From the NCBI RefSeq assembly GCF_019396345.1, contig NZ_JAHKRM010000028.1, forward strand, positions 69,498 to 133,497: 64,000 bases of DNA, in the 5' to 3' direction. The position numbers were made by a program, and so were the translations under genes. Below, one piece after another: positions 24,553 to 33,830 of this stretch. How positions within the stretch are numbered: position 1 is the stretch's first letter; every line of letters begins with the position of its first letter. The notes beneath the pieces were generated by a model that saw nothing but the letters and a program-made list of their open reading frames with translations, searched no databases and was not told where the DNA came from. This DNA is from Nonomuraea guangzhouensis. Its GTDB lineage: Bacteria > Actinomycetota > Actinomycetes > Streptosporangiales > Streptosporangiaceae.

Positions 24553-25707
24553 ATGACCATCCGCAACACCTACGACATAGCAGTGCTCGGGCTCGGCGCC
24601 ATGGGCTCCATGGCCGCCTGGCGCGCGGCCGCCCGAGGTGCCTCGGTGCTCGGCATAGAGCAGTACGGCATCGCCCACGACCGAGGTTCCTCGCACGGCG
24701 GTTCCCGGATCTTCCGCAAGACCCTCTTCGAAGGCCGCGAGTACATCCCGGTCGTCGAGCGCGCGCACACCCTCTGGCAGCGGCTGGAGGCCGAGTCGGG
24801 GACCACGCTGTTCCGCCGCTCCGGCGGGCTGTGCATCGGCCCCCGCGACGGCGCGCTCATCGACGACGCACTGCGCTGCGCCAAGGAGGCCGGCATCGAA
24901 CACCAGCTGCTGGAGCCGGACGAGCTCGCCGCCCGCTACCCCCAGCACGCCACCATCGCCGGCGATGTGGCCGTGCTGGAGCCCGGAGCCGGGGTCCTCG
25001 ACCCCGAGGCGGCCATCGCCGCCGCCCTGCGCCGCGCCTCGGCGGCCGGCGCCCGGTTGCACTTCCAGACCCAGGTGACGGCGCTGCGCCACGACGACGA
25101 CGGCGTACGGGTGGAGACCAGCGACGACACCTTTCACGCCCGGCGCGCCATCGTGGCCACCGGGGCCTGGTTCACCGACCTGCTGCCCGACCTGGCCCTT
25201 CCCCTGCGTGTGCAACGCTCGCTGCTCTCCTGGTTCACCGGCCCGGACCGCGAGGCGTACCGGCCCGAGGTGTTTCCCGTCTTCATCCGGGAGAGCGGGA
25301 CGGTCGACGGCTGGGGCATTCCGGATGTCGATGGCAGGGGGGTGAAGGTGGGCGCGGGTCCCACCGCGCCCAAGCGGTGGCTCGACCACGCCCGCGACAA
25401 CGACCACCCGGTGAGCGAGAGCGACCTGCGGCCGGCCGAGGACTTCTGCCGAACCGCGTTCCCCGGCCTCACCCCGCGTGCCGTCACGGCCGCCGCCTGC
25501 ATGAACTCCAAGACCCCCGACGGTGACTTCGTCATCGGCGTTCCCTCCGGCGCGCCCACCCTGGTCCTGGCCGGGGGGATGTCCGGCCACGGCTTCAAGC
25601 ACGCGGCCGGGATCGGGGACATCACCGTCGACCTCGCCCTCGACGGGGCCTGCGACATCCCGCTCGACCGGTTCTCACCGGACCGGTTCGCCGGGAAGGA
25701 GAGCTGA
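24553..25707 (+). CDS. FAD-dependent amine oxidase, monomeric sarcosine oxidase/N-methyltryptophan oxidase-like
   Basis: A 384-residue flavoenzyme. DIAVLGLGAMGSMAAWRAAARG is the FAD-binding loop, RGSSHGGSRIFRK resembles the MSOX substrate/FAD segment, and AACMNSKTPDGDF places Cys316 where MSOX and SolA carry the covalently flavinylated Cys315. Such enzymes oxidise secondary or N-methyl amines of amino acids with O2, giving an aldehyde or imine and H2O2. Position in the cluster suggests it acts after the importer and lyase on an N-alkyl amino acid (inference). Confidence 0.88.
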   Translation: MTIRNTYDIAVLGLGAMGSMAAWRAAARGASVLGIEQYGIAHDRGSSHGGSRIFRKTLFEGREYIPVVERAHTLWQRLEAESGTTLFRRSGGLCIGPRDGALIDDALRCAKEAGIEHQLLEPDELAARYPQHATIAGDVAVLEPGAGVLDPEAAIAAALRRASAAGARLHFQTQVTALRHDDDGVRVETSDDTFHARRAIVATGAWFTDLLPDLALPLRVQRSLLSWFTGPDREAYRPEVFPVFIRESGTVDGWGIPDVDGRGVKVGAGPTAPKRWLDHARDNDHPVSESDLRPAEDFCRTAFPGLTPRAVTAAACMNSKTPDGDFVIGVPSGAPTLVLAGGMSGHGFKHAAGIGDITVDLALDGACDIPLDRFSPDRFAGKES

Positions 25708-25709
25708 TC

Positions 25710-26708
25710 GTGGAGTACCGCCCTCTCGGCCGCTCGGGGCTGCGCGTCAGCCCCGTCGCCCTCGGCACCATGAACTTCGGCCCCGAGACCTCCGAGGCCG
25801 ACTCCCGCGTCATCATGGACGCCGCCGTCGACGCGGGAGTCAACCTCTTCGACACCGCGGACGTCTACGGCGCCGACGCGAACCGCACCATCGCCGACCA
25901 CGATCCCGCCAAAGGGCTCACCGAGCAGATCATCGGCCGCTGGCTGGCCGACCGTCCGGGCCGGCGCGACCAGATCGTGCTGCTCTCCAAGGCGTACGGC
26001 CGCATGGGACCGGGCCCGAACGACATGTACCTGTCGGCCCGGCATATCCGGCGAGCCTGCGAGGCGTCACTCCGCCGGTTGAACACCGACCACCTCGACA
26101 TCTTCCTGCTGCACCATGTCGACCGCGCCACCGGCTGGCCGGAGATCTGGGAGGCGCTCACCGACCTGCGGCAGGCGGGCAAGATCCGGTACGCGGGCAC
26201 CAGCAACTTCGCCGCCTGGCAGATCGTGCAAGGGCAGGAGGCCGCGCGGGCCCGCGGGCTGTTCGGCCTGGTGGCCGAGGAGAGCATCTACAACCTCATG
26301 GAGCGCACGGCGGAGCTGGAAATCCTGCCCGCCTGCCGCGCCTATGGCATCGGCGTGCTCCCGTACAGCCCGCTCAACTCCGGGCTGCTCGGCGGGATCC
26401 TCGCCAAGACCCGCACCGCCGCCCGCAGCGCCAGCTCGCGAGCCACCACCCAGCTCGACCGCCGACGCGACCGCATCGCCGCCTATGAGGTGCTGTGCGG
26501 CGAACTCGGTCACCCACCCGCCACCGTCGCCCAGGCCTGGCTGTGTCACCAGCCCGGAGTGACCGCTCCCGTCGTCGGCGCCCGCACCCTGGCGCACCTG
26601 CGGGACGGGCTGGCCGCCGCCGAACTGCACCTGTCCCCCTCAGACCTGGCCGCGCTCGACGCCGTCTTCCCCGCGTCCGGCCCCGCACCGGAGGCATACG
26701 CATGGTGA
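25710..26708 (+). CDS. Aldo/keto reductase
   Basis: A 332-residue NADPH-dependent reductase. FDTADVYG carries catalytic Asp48 and Tyr53, LLSKAYG the Lys and IFLLHHVD the His, completing the tetrad; the C-terminus (TAPVVGARTLAHL) matches the cofactor-binding end. It would reduce or oxidise a carbonyl produced by the neighbouring flavoenzyme (inference). Its GTG start follows the oxidase stop by two bases, and its 3' end overlaps the aminotransferase gene by seven, so the cluster is tightly coupled. Confidence 0.9.
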   Translation: MEYRPLGRSGLRVSPVALGTMNFGPETSEADSRVIMDAAVDAGVNLFDTADVYGADANRTIADHDPAKGLTEQIIGRWLADRPGRRDQIVLLSKAYGRMGPGPNDMYLSARHIRRACEASLRRLNTDHLDIFLLHHVDRATGWPEIWEALTDLRQAGKIRYAGTSNFAAWQIVQGQEAARARGLFGLVAEESIYNLMERTAELEILPACRAYGIGVLPYSPLNSGLLGGILAKTRTAARSASSRATTQLDRRRDRIAAYEVLCGELGHPPATVAQAWLCHQPGVTAPVVGARTLAHLRDGLAAAELHLSPSDLAALDAVFPASGPAPEAYAW

Positions 26709-27862
26709 ACACCTCGCCGCCATACCAGCGCTTCGAGCTGGAGAACTGGCAGTCCGACTACGAGCAGACCGTACGGTTCAACCTCTCCGACAGCACCATC
26801 GACCCGGTCTCGCTCGCCGAACTCCTCGGCCCGGACGCCGACCTCGGGGCGCTGCTCGCCACCGAGCTGTACTACCCCGAGGTCAACGGCGAGCGGGAGC
26901 TCCGCGAGCTCATCGCGGCCGGTTATCCCGGCGGTGACCTCACGGCGGACAACGTCCTGGTCACCGTCGGCGCCTCCGAGGCCAACGCCGCCATCGTCGA
27001 CGCCTACTGCCCGCCCGGCTCCCGGGTCATCGTCATGGAGCCCGGATACCAGCAGGTCTGGGGTCTGGCCAGGAATCGGGGCTGTGACGTACGCGCCTTC
27101 CGGCTCGATCCCGAGCGCGGCTGGCGGCCGGACCTGCAGGCTCTCAGCGACCTGGCGGTCCCCGGCACCTCGGTCATCTACGTCTGCAACCCCAACAACC
27201 CGGTCGGCTACATCCTCGACGAGGACGAGATGACCGCCATCGTGGAGATCGCCGAGCGTTGCGGCGCCTGGCTGATCGCCGACGAGGTCTACCACGGCAG
27301 CGAGCACGACCCGGCCGCCCCCGCCCGTACCTTCGTCGGCCGCTATGACCGGGTCATCGGCGTCAACAGCATGTCCAAGTCGTACGGACTGTCGGGCCTG
27401 CGCGTCGGCTGGGCAGCCGGTCCGCCCGCCGTCATCCGGGAGCTGTGGCGGCGTCACGAGTACACGGCCATCGCGACCGGGCGCCTGGACAACGTCCTGG
27501 CCGCCCTCGCGCTGCGGAAGGACACCGCGGCCCGCATCCTCGGCCGCAACCGCGCGGCGATGGGCGAGGGATGGGCCCTGTTCGAGGGCTGGAAGCGGTC
27601 GCTCGGGGGCCTCGTCACGGCGCACCGGCCGATGGCCACTCCCCTGGCCTTCGTCCGCTTCGCCACCGCGCTTGACTCCGTCGAGGTCGGGCATCGTCTA
27701 CGTATCGACGCCTCCACGCTGGTCTGCCCGGGGGTGTATTTCGGGTGTGAAGGTTATCTCCGGATGAACGTCGGATTCGGCCGCGACTACGTGGCCCAGG
27801 CACTCGAGGCCATGGCACCGGTGGTGCGCGCCATGGCCGAACAGGATCCCGCCCATGACTGA
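26702..27862 (+). CDS. PLP-dependent aminotransferase, class I/II
   Basis: A 386-residue fold-type I enzyme. YPEVNGERELRELIAAGYP and VTVGASEANAAIVDA are the N-terminal PLP pocket, IYVCNPNNPVGY the Asn that binds PLP, WLIADEVYHGSE the Asp/Tyr pair, and SMSKSYGLSGLRVGW the Schiff-base Lys. The Asp-Leu-Ser N-terminal part differs from AspC, so the substrate is not obvious; it is closer to bacterial 'aminotransferase or lyase' groups that include beta-eliminating enzymes. ATG at 26702 lies inside the previous gene's end. Confidence 0.88.
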   Translation: MVNTSPPYQRFELENWQSDYEQTVRFNLSDSTIDPVSLAELLGPDADLGALLATELYYPEVNGERELRELIAAGYPGGDLTADNVLVTVGASEANAAIVDAYCPPGSRVIVMEPGYQQVWGLARNRGCDVRAFRLDPERGWRPDLQALSDLAVPGTSVIYVCNPNNPVGYILDEDEMTAIVEIAERCGAWLIADEVYHGSEHDPAAPARTFVGRYDRVIGVNSMSKSYGLSGLRVGWAAGPPAVIRELWRRHEYTAIATGRLDNVLAALALRKDTAARILGRNRAAMGEGWALFEGWKRSLGGLVTAHRPMATPLAFVRFATALDSVEVGHRLRIDASTLVCPGVYFGCEGYLRMNVGFGRDYVAQALEAMAPVVRAMAEQDPAHD

Positions 27863-28268
27863 GACCTCACCGGCCCCGCCGCGCGTGACCTTGCGGGTGC
27901 TTCCCGAGACGTACGCGGTGTGCCGCATGAACCCCGCGACCGAGCACACCGTCCCGGTCGCGGGAACGGGCTCGCTCTACTGCCTCACCAGGACGGCCGA
28001 CGAGCTGTCCCTCGTCTGCCCCGAGGCTCTCGCCCCACGGGCGGAGGCCAGGGTCGAGCCCGGCTGGACCTGCCTGGTGGTGGCGGGTCCGCTGGACTTC
28101 TCCCTGACGGGCATCCTCGCGTCGATCGCCGGGCCGCTCACCGAAGCCAATATCCCGATCTTCGTGGTCTCGACCTATGACACGGACTACGTTCTGGTCA
28201 GGTCCGAACAGGCCGATGCCGCGTTCGCGACCCTCGCCGCAGCGGGTCACACCGTCACTCCGGTATAG
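27855..28268 (+). CDS. ACT domain-containing protein
   Basis: A 137-residue protein of two short ACT-like halves. The C-terminal half, TGILASIAGPLTEANIPIFVVSTYDTDYVLV, is the diagnostic ACT beta-alpha-beta segment also seen in aspartokinase and CASTOR-type amino-acid sensors. It has no catalytic domain, so it probably binds an amino acid and signals to, or feeds, the cluster enzymes (inference). It overlaps the aminotransferase stop by eight bases and precedes the GntR gene. Confidence 0.82.
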   Translation: MTETSPAPPRVTLRVLPETYAVCRMNPATEHTVPVAGTGSLYCLTRTADELSLVCPEALAPRAEARVEPGWTCLVVAGPLDFSLTGILASIAGPLTEANIPIFVVSTYDTDYVLVRSEQADAAFATLAAAGHTVTPV

Positions 28269-28309
28269 CCGGTCTGCCGGACATGCCCTCCCTTCACGAT
28301 GGATGTGAG

Positions 28310-29053
28310 ATGAACACCGAACCCCCTGACGATCTGTTCGCCCCGGTCGTGGTACGCAGTGCGGCCGCGCAGGTCGCGGACCGGATCGTCACGGCCATCC
28401 GGGACCAGCCGATCGAGCGGTATGAGCGCCTGCCCTCGGAGCGCGAGCTCGCCCAGCGGCTGGGGGTCAGCCGCCCCACGCTCCGCGAGGCTCTCGCCGC
28501 CCTGGAACTCGCCGGCATCATCCAGTCCTATCAGGGGCGGGGCAACGTCGTCGTCGCCACCGCGTCGCATGTGGAGAACTGGGGCATCGAGCTGCTGCCG
28601 ACCCAGGTCTTCGAGGCCCGGCTCGCCGTGGAACCACAGCTCGCCGAGCTCGCCGCGGCCAAGCGCTACCCCGAGGACATCGAACAACTGAAGGCCATCG
28701 GCCGAGCGCTCGAAGAGGAGTTCCGCACGACCGGCCACTACCAGAGCGACCTGCCGGTTCACCGGGCCATCGCCCGCGCCGCCCGCAACCCGATCCTGGA
28801 GCGGGCCCTGGAGGAAGCTCTGCGCTACACCGAATCGCCACGCTGGGTGGCGCTCCGCTCCCAGGCGCTGATCCCCGACCACACCCGCAAGGGCCACATG
28901 GACGAGGCGCGGATGGTGATCCAGTACATCGAGGCCGGCGACGCCGAGCAGGCGGGCGAGATCTGGCGGCAGCATCTGCGGTTCTTCCGTGACGAGATGC
29001 TCGCCGGCCTCAAAGCACGCCCCTTGCCTGTGGACGACGCTTCCGGCCCCTAG
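28310..29053 (+). CDS. FCD-domain GntR family transcriptional regulator
   Basis: A 247-residue regulator. The winged helix occupies residues ~15-80 (QPIERYERLPSERELAQRLGVSRPTLREALAALELAGII), and the FCD ligand-binding helices follow (FEARLAVEPQLAELAA, LPVHRAIARAARNPI, HMDEARMVIQYIEAGDAEQA) with the His/Asp residues that usually bind a metal and carboxylate effector. It is the last gene of the cluster and probably senses its substrate. The ATG at 28310 begins the family-like N-terminus; an ATG at 28283 is possible. Confidence 0.9.
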   Translation: MNTEPPDDLFAPVVVRSAAAQVADRIVTAIRDQPIERYERLPSERELAQRLGVSRPTLREALAALELAGIIQSYQGRGNVVVATASHVENWGIELLPTQVFEARLAVEPQLAELAAAKRYPEDIEQLKAIGRALEEEFRTTGHYQSDLPVHRAIARAARNPILERALEEALRYTESPRWVALRSQALIPDHTRKGHMDEARMVIQYIEAGDAEQAGEIWRQHLRFFRDEMLAGLKARPLPVDDASGP

Positions 29054-29082
29054 GGACACTTCAGGCCAGGAGATTCACCGGC

Positions 29083-29454
29083 CTGGCCCTGCAGAACGCC
29101 GCCTTCGCCGGGATCATCGCGATCCGCCTCGCGCTCGCCCACGACAGCACGGCGAGCTCGGGGCTCTGGGGGTTGCACGGCGCGCTGTTCACCCTCAACG
29201 GCACCTTCCTGGCCCTGGCCATGCTCGGCCTGTCGATCGGCGGCCTGCGTGCCGGTCTCATCCGGTCATGGCATGGCACCTGGGGGCTGGTGTCGGCCGC
29301 GCTGATGTTCGGCTCGGCCACCCTCGCCCCCTTGGTCATCGACCACGAGGGTCCGCTTGGCCTGCTCGGTCTGCTGGGCTGGCTGATGTGGGTGGTCTGG
29401 ATCATCACGTACGGCATCACGCTGATCCGCCTCAACCGTGACCAGGCGCGCTAG
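29083..29454 (+). CDS. Small membrane protein with no standard start codon
   Basis: The frame encodes a four-helix membrane protein (ALQNAAFAGIIAIRLALAH, then WGLHGALFTLNGTFLALAMLGL, LVSAALMFGSATLAPL, GLLGWLMWVVWIITYGITLI). Protein-like sequence starts by ~29080, yet between the preceding in-frame stop (28990) and there is no ATG, GTG or TTG. The first is a TTG at 29173, which would cut off helix 1. A CTG at 29083 has AGGAG ten bases upstream and is my guess. A 5'-truncated gene is the alternative. Its stop overlaps the convergent SARP gene by four bases. Confidence 0.5.
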   Translation: MALQNAAFAGIIAIRLALAHDSTASSGLWGLHGALFTLNGTFLALAMLGLSIGGLRAGLIRSWHGTWGLVSAALMFGSATLAPLVIDHEGPLGLLGLLGWLMWVVWIITYGITLIRLNRDQAR

Positions 29455-32400
29455 CGCCGCCGTACGGCCTGGATCGCGGCGTCCCGGGTGAGCGCGGCGG
29501 CACTGTCGTAGGCCGAGGCGAACGCCGCGTCGCCGAGCAGGGCACGGGCGCGTTCGGCGGGCCGCAGCAGATTGTCGTACCCGCTGAGATCCGTTGTCCC
29601 GCGCAGCGCGGTGGCCAGGCCGAGCAGGTGGGCGGCTCGCGCGGGTTCGCCGTCGGCCAGCGCGAGCGCGGCGCACAGGTGTGCCGCACCGGCCAGGGCC
29701 GGCATGTCCGCCGCGTCGGCGGCCAGCTCGATCGCCGTGTCGAGCGGCGGCCGGGCGCCGGCCACGTCGCCGTCGAGCAGGGCGGCCATCGCCCGGTAGC
29801 AGCCGGCCGACGCGCGGACCGGAGAGTGCGGGGTCGCGGCTTCCACCGCGTCGAGCTCGCGCAGAGCGGCCGCCCGCTCGCCGCGTCTGAGCAGGACCTC
29901 GGCCCGCGCCAGCCGGACGTACTCGATGCCTTCCTGCTTACGCAGCCGCGTCACGAACTCCCAGGCCGCCTCCATGTCGGCCTGGGCCTGGTCGAGTTCG
30001 CCGAGCCGGGCGCGCGTGATCGCGAGGTAGGCCAGGATGGCGGCCTGATCTTCGACGATGCCGAGCTCGCCGGCCAGGCGGAGCGCCTCCAGCCGCGCCT
30101 CGATCGAGGCGGCCAGGTCGCCTTGGCGGGCCTGGTGTTCGGCGAGCATGCGCAACGCCGAGGACAGGGCCCAGCGCTCGCCGAGGGCCAGCAGCCCCTG
30201 GCGGGCCTCCCCCAACAGGGTGAAGGCCCGGGTGATGTCGCCCTCGCTCTCCGCCATGATCGACAGCATCAGCAGCGTCGTCGCCCGCTCCCACCCGGTG
30301 ATTCGCGGCAGCATCCGTTCGGCGGCCCGCGCGGCCCCCGCCGGATCGCCCAGCCACACGGGCGCGAACAGCAGCAGGACCCGCCCGGACAGCTCGCCGC
30401 CCAGCCGGTCACGCAGCTCGATGCCGGTGTCGACCGCCTGCCGGGCCGCCTCGACCGCGCCGAGCCCGTGGTGGGCGAACCCCTCCAGCACCAGCCGCAC
30501 CGGGCGCTGCGCGTCGGGCACCTCGCCGGGCAGGTCCAGGATGCCGCGCGCCCAGTGCATGCCCTCGATGTTGCGGCCCTGCAAGTACCAGAACCACCAC
30601 AGGGCCGCCAGAAGCCGCACGCCCAGCTCCGCGTCCCCGGCCTCGGCCGCGAACCGCAGCGCGGCCAGGAGGTTGTCGTCCTCGGCCCGCAGCCGCGCCA
30701 TCCAGCCGAGCTGGTCCGCCGCGCGCAGCTCGGCGTCGGCGGTCTCGGCGAGCCGCAGGAAGTGGCGGGCGTGCCGGTCGCGGACCGCCCGGTCCTGTCC
30801 GGCCTCGATCAGCCGGGCCATCCCGTACGACCGGACGGTCTCCTGCATGCGGTAGCGCTCGCCGGAGAGCTCCACCAGGGACTTGTCCACCAGCGCGGTG
30901 AGGGCGTCGAGCACGTCGGCGGCCTCCGGCCCGCTGACCGCTTCGAGCGCGTCGAGCGTGGCGCCACCGGGGAAGGCGGCCAGGAGCATCGCGAGGTCGC
31001 GTTCGCGGACGGACAGCAGGTCCCAGCTCCAGTCGACGACGGCCTGCAGGGTCCGGTGCCGTGGCAGGGCCGTACGGCTGCCGCTGGTGAGCAGGCGGAA
31101 GCGGTCGTCGAGCTTGGCCGCGATCTGCTCGACGCTCAGCGCGCGCATCCGCGCGGCGGCCAGCTCGATCGCCAGCGGCATCCCGTCGAGCCGTGCGCAG
31201 ATCTCGATGACGGTGGCGAGGCCGCCCTCGTCCGGCACGAAGCCGGGGCGGACCGAGACCGCGCGCTCGATGAAGAGCCGCACGGCCGGGTAGGTCCGCG
31301 GATCGTCGACCGTGACCGCCGGCCACTCCAGGGGCGGGATGGGGTAGAGGCTCTCGCCTCCGATGGCCAGGGACTCCCTGCTCGTGGCCAGGATGCGCAG
31401 GTCGGGGCAGGCGCCCAGCAGGCGGTCGGCCAGCACGGCGACGGCCGACACGACGTGCTCGCAGTTGTCCAGGACCAGCAGCACGCGCCGCCCCTCCAGC
31501 GCCTCGGCCAGCCGGCCGGCCGGGTCACGATGCGCCGCGGCGCCCTCGGACTCGAACCGGCCGGCGTCCCTGGCGCCGATCGCCGTGAGCACGGCGTGGG
31601 CGACGTCGAGCGGCTCGGTCACCGCTGCCAGCTCGACCAGCCAGACGCCGTCGGGCGCCAGCTCGGCGGCCCGGTCGGCGACCTCGGCGGCGAGCCGCGT
31701 CTTGCCCGCGCCGCCCGGCCCGACGACGGTGACCAGCCGACCGGCTTCCAGCGCCTTCGCGAGCTGCGCGAGCTCCTGCTCCCGGCCGACGAAACTGGTC
31801 ACCTGGGCGCGCAGGTTGGTGCGCCGGGTCTGGCTGCGGGACTGGTGGCGCGGATCGTGGCGGAGGATCGCCAGGTGGAGCTCGGCCAGCTCCGCCGACG
31901 GATCGACACCGAGCTCGTCGGACAGCGTGCGCCGGGTCCGCTCGTAGGCGTCGAGCGCGTCCGCCTGCCGGCCGGCCGCGTAGAGGGCGCGCATCAGCAG
32001 GCCCTGCAGGCGTTCGCGCAAGGGGTGCGCGGCGGCCAGCGGCCGTAGCTCGCCGAGGACGTCGGTGCCTTCGGCGAGCTCCAGCTCCAGCCGCTCTTCC
32101 GTGGCCGACAACCGCAGCTCGGCCAGCCGTACCCCTGCGGGGGCGGCGAACGGCAGGTCGGCGAGATCCGCGAGCGCGGGCCCCCGCCACAGGCTTTCGG
32201 CCGCGCGGAGCGCCGCGAGGCTGCCGGCGGCCGTCAGCCGCTCGAAGCGGGTGACGTCGACGTCGTCGGGCTCGATCGCCAGCCGGTAGCCGGGCGGCCG
32301 CGACTCGATCGCCGTGGCGCCGAGCAGCCGGCGGGAGCGGGAGACCAGGGACTGCAGGGCGTTGGCGCTGCCCGCCGGCGGTTCATCGCCCCAGATGGCC

Positions 32401-32543
32401 GCGGTGAGAACGTCGATCGCCACGACCCGGCCGGGTTCGAGCGCGAGCCTGGCCAGCAGCGCGCGCACTCTCGTGCCGGGGATCTCGACCGGCCGGCCTT
32501 CGTCGTCGCGTATCTCGAACCGGCCGAGCAGCATCACACGCAC
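29451..32543 (-). CDS. AfsR/SARP-type regulator with BTAD, NB-ARC ATPase and TPR domains
   Basis: A 1030-residue multidomain regulator. An OmpR-type winged helix (about 1-90) and a BTAD domain (95-235, ELRLSATEERLELELAEG) form a SARP module. An NB-ARC/STAND ATPase (255-560) follows with Walker A GPGGAGKTRL and Walker B VLLVLDNCEHV. The C-terminal ~450 residues are TPR-like helices. Such proteins often activate secondary-metabolite genes, but no biosynthetic cluster is visible here. The ATG at 32543 begins MRVMLLGRFEIRDDEG, a standard SARP N-terminus. Confidence 0.92.
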   Translation of the reverse strand: MRVMLLGRFEIRDDEGRPVEIPGTRVRALLARLALEPGRVVAIDVLTAAIWGDEPPAGSANALQSLVSRSRRLLGATAIESRPPGYRLAIEPDDVDVTRFERLTAAGSLAALRAAESLWRGPALADLADLPFAAPAGVRLAELRLSATEERLELELAEGTDVLGELRPLAAAHPLRERLQGLLMRALYAAGRQADALDAYERTRRTLSDELGVDPSAELAELHLAILRHDPRHQSRSQTRRTNLRAQVTSFVGREQELAQLAKALEAGRLVTVVGPGGAGKTRLAAEVADRAAELAPDGVWLVELAAVTEPLDVAHAVLTAIGARDAGRFESEGAAAHRDPAGRLAEALEGRRVLLVLDNCEHVVSAVAVLADRLLGACPDLRILATSRESLAIGGESLYPIPPLEWPAVTVDDPRTYPAVRLFIERAVSVRPGFVPDEGGLATVIEICARLDGMPLAIELAAARMRALSVEQIAAKLDDRFRLLTSGSRTALPRHRTLQAVVDWSWDLLSVRERDLAMLLAAFPGGATLDALEAVSGPEAADVLDALTALVDKSLVELSGERYRMQETVRSYGMARLIEAGQDRAVRDRHARHFLRLAETADAELRAADQLGWMARLRAEDDNLLAALRFAAEAGDAELGVRLLAALWWFWYLQGRNIEGMHWARGILDLPGEVPDAQRPVRLVLEGFAHHGLGAVEAARQAVDTGIELRDRLGGELSGRVLLLFAPVWLGDPAGAARAAERMLPRITGWERATTLLMLSIMAESEGDITRAFTLLGEARQGLLALGERWALSSALRMLAEHQARQGDLAASIEARLEALRLAGELGIVEDQAAILAYLAITRARLGELDQAQADMEAAWEFVTRLRKQEGIEYVRLARAEVLLRRGERAAALRELDAVEAATPHSPVRASAGCYRAMAALLDGDVAGARPPLDTAIELAADAADMPALAGAAHLCAALALADGEPARAAHLLGLATALRGTTDLSGYDNLLRPAERARALLGDAAFASAYDSAAALTRDAAIQAVRRR

Positions 32544-32582
32544 GCCCCAAGCTTGCCATCCGGCGGACGGCGGTGGCGCCGA

Positions 32583-33761
32583 TCATCGCGCGCGAGCCAG
32601 CCGGCGGCCGAGGCGCTGCATGGGCTGCTCCAGGAATCGGTAGGTCAGCCAGCTGCCCGGCAGGACCACGCTCATGACGAACAGGCCGATGCCGATCTGC
32701 ATCGGCCACGGCGACCAGCGCATCTCGCCCACCACCTCGATGACGAGGGTGAGGATCGGCAGGTGCATCAGGTAGAGGGAGTAGCTGATCACGCCGAGCC
32801 AGGTGAGGACGTACGGCACGCGCCGCCTACGCCAGGCCATGCCCCCCGCGAACGTCAGGGCCGCCAGGACGATGGTCAACGCCCACACCTGAGGCCGCAC
32901 CCACCACCACCCGGCGTTGATCGCCCAGAAGGGCGACAGCGTCACCAGCGTCGCGGCGAGCGCCACCGGCCACAGAGCGCCCTGCCCACGCTCCCACCGA
33001 TGGATCGCCGTGCCGATGAACATCACCGCGAGCATCGCGGCGCCGAACCACGGCACGCGGCTGCTCAGCAACAGCAGCGCCAGCGCCATCACCCCCAGCG
33101 CGCAGCACGCGGCCGTCCGCATCCGGCCGGAGATCACACACACCAGGCCGGCGGCGAACCCCGCGAACGACACCCAGGCCAGCCACCCGCCGGTCAGCGG
33201 CGTGCCGGACAGCGCGAGGCCGGTGATGACGGCGGCCAGCCCGAACGCGACCGCGAGCAGCCCGCGACCACCGCGCGTCCCGGTAGCGAACAGGGCGGCG
33301 ACCAGCAGGTAGAAGACCATCTCGTACGACAGCGTCCACATGGTGTTCACCACGGCACCGGAGCCGACCACGTCCATCAGCATGGTCGCGTGCGCGGCCA
33401 CCGAAGCGGGATCCCGGGGCACCTCGACGCGCACCGGGATCCACCACGACAGGGCCAGGACCAGGCCGACGACCGCGAGGTAGAGCGGATACAGGCGGAA
33501 GAGGCGGCCGATCCAGAAGGCCCGCACGTCGCCGTGCCGTTCCAGCGAGATCGGGATGACGTACCCGCTGACCAGGAAGAACACCAGCACGCCGTACATG
33601 CCGAGGTTGAACGAGGTGGGCCGTAACCAGGGCAAGGCCCAGGTCATCAGGTGCTCACCCACGACCGCGAGCGCCCCGATGCCGCGCAGTGCGTCCAGCC
33701 AGGCGAGTCTGGGCAGCGCCGGTTGAACGACTTGGGAGGCCTCGAGGTGAGAAGTCGTCAT
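32583..33761 (-). CDS. Acyltransferase 3 family membrane protein (OafA/YrhL-like)
   Basis: A 392-residue protein with about ten membrane helices. LAWLDALRGIGALAVVGEHL near the N-terminus carries the family's D..RG.A motif and the catalytic His, followed by FFLVSGYVIPISLERHG and FWIGRLFRLYPLYL. It would transfer an acyl group (acetyl or similar) from inside to a surface glycan or lipid. ATG at 33761 follows CAT; no clear ribosome site is seen, so it may be leaderless. It is divergent from the CNNM genes, and the SARP gene follows 39 bases after its stop. Confidence 0.88.
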   Translation of the reverse strand: MTTSHLEASQVVQPALPRLAWLDALRGIGALAVVGEHLMTWALPWLRPTSFNLGMYGVLVFFLVSGYVIPISLERHGDVRAFWIGRLFRLYPLYLAVVGLVLALSWWIPVRVEVPRDPASVAAHATMLMDVVGSGAVVNTMWTLSYEMVFYLLVAALFATGTRGGRGLLAVAFGLAAVITGLALSGTPLTGGWLAWVSFAGFAAGLVCVISGRMRTAACCALGVMALALLLLSSRVPWFGAAMLAVMFIGTAIHRWERGQGALWPVALAATLVTLSPFWAINAGWWWVRPQVWALTIVLAALTFAGGMAWRRRRVPYVLTWLGVISYSLYLMHLPILTLVIEVVGEMRWSPWPMQIGIGLFVMSVVLPGSWLTYRFLEQPMQRLGRRLARAR

Positions 33762-33830
33762 ATGGTCCAACGTATCGAAACGGTGACTCCGCCAGACACA
33801 CTTGTCTTCCCCTGGTGCTAGCTTTCGGCC

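Noticed and set aside
29628-32048. An 806-codon plus-strand open frame over the SARP regulator
   Set aside because: Shadow of the minus-strand gene, which has Walker motifs and TPR repeats.
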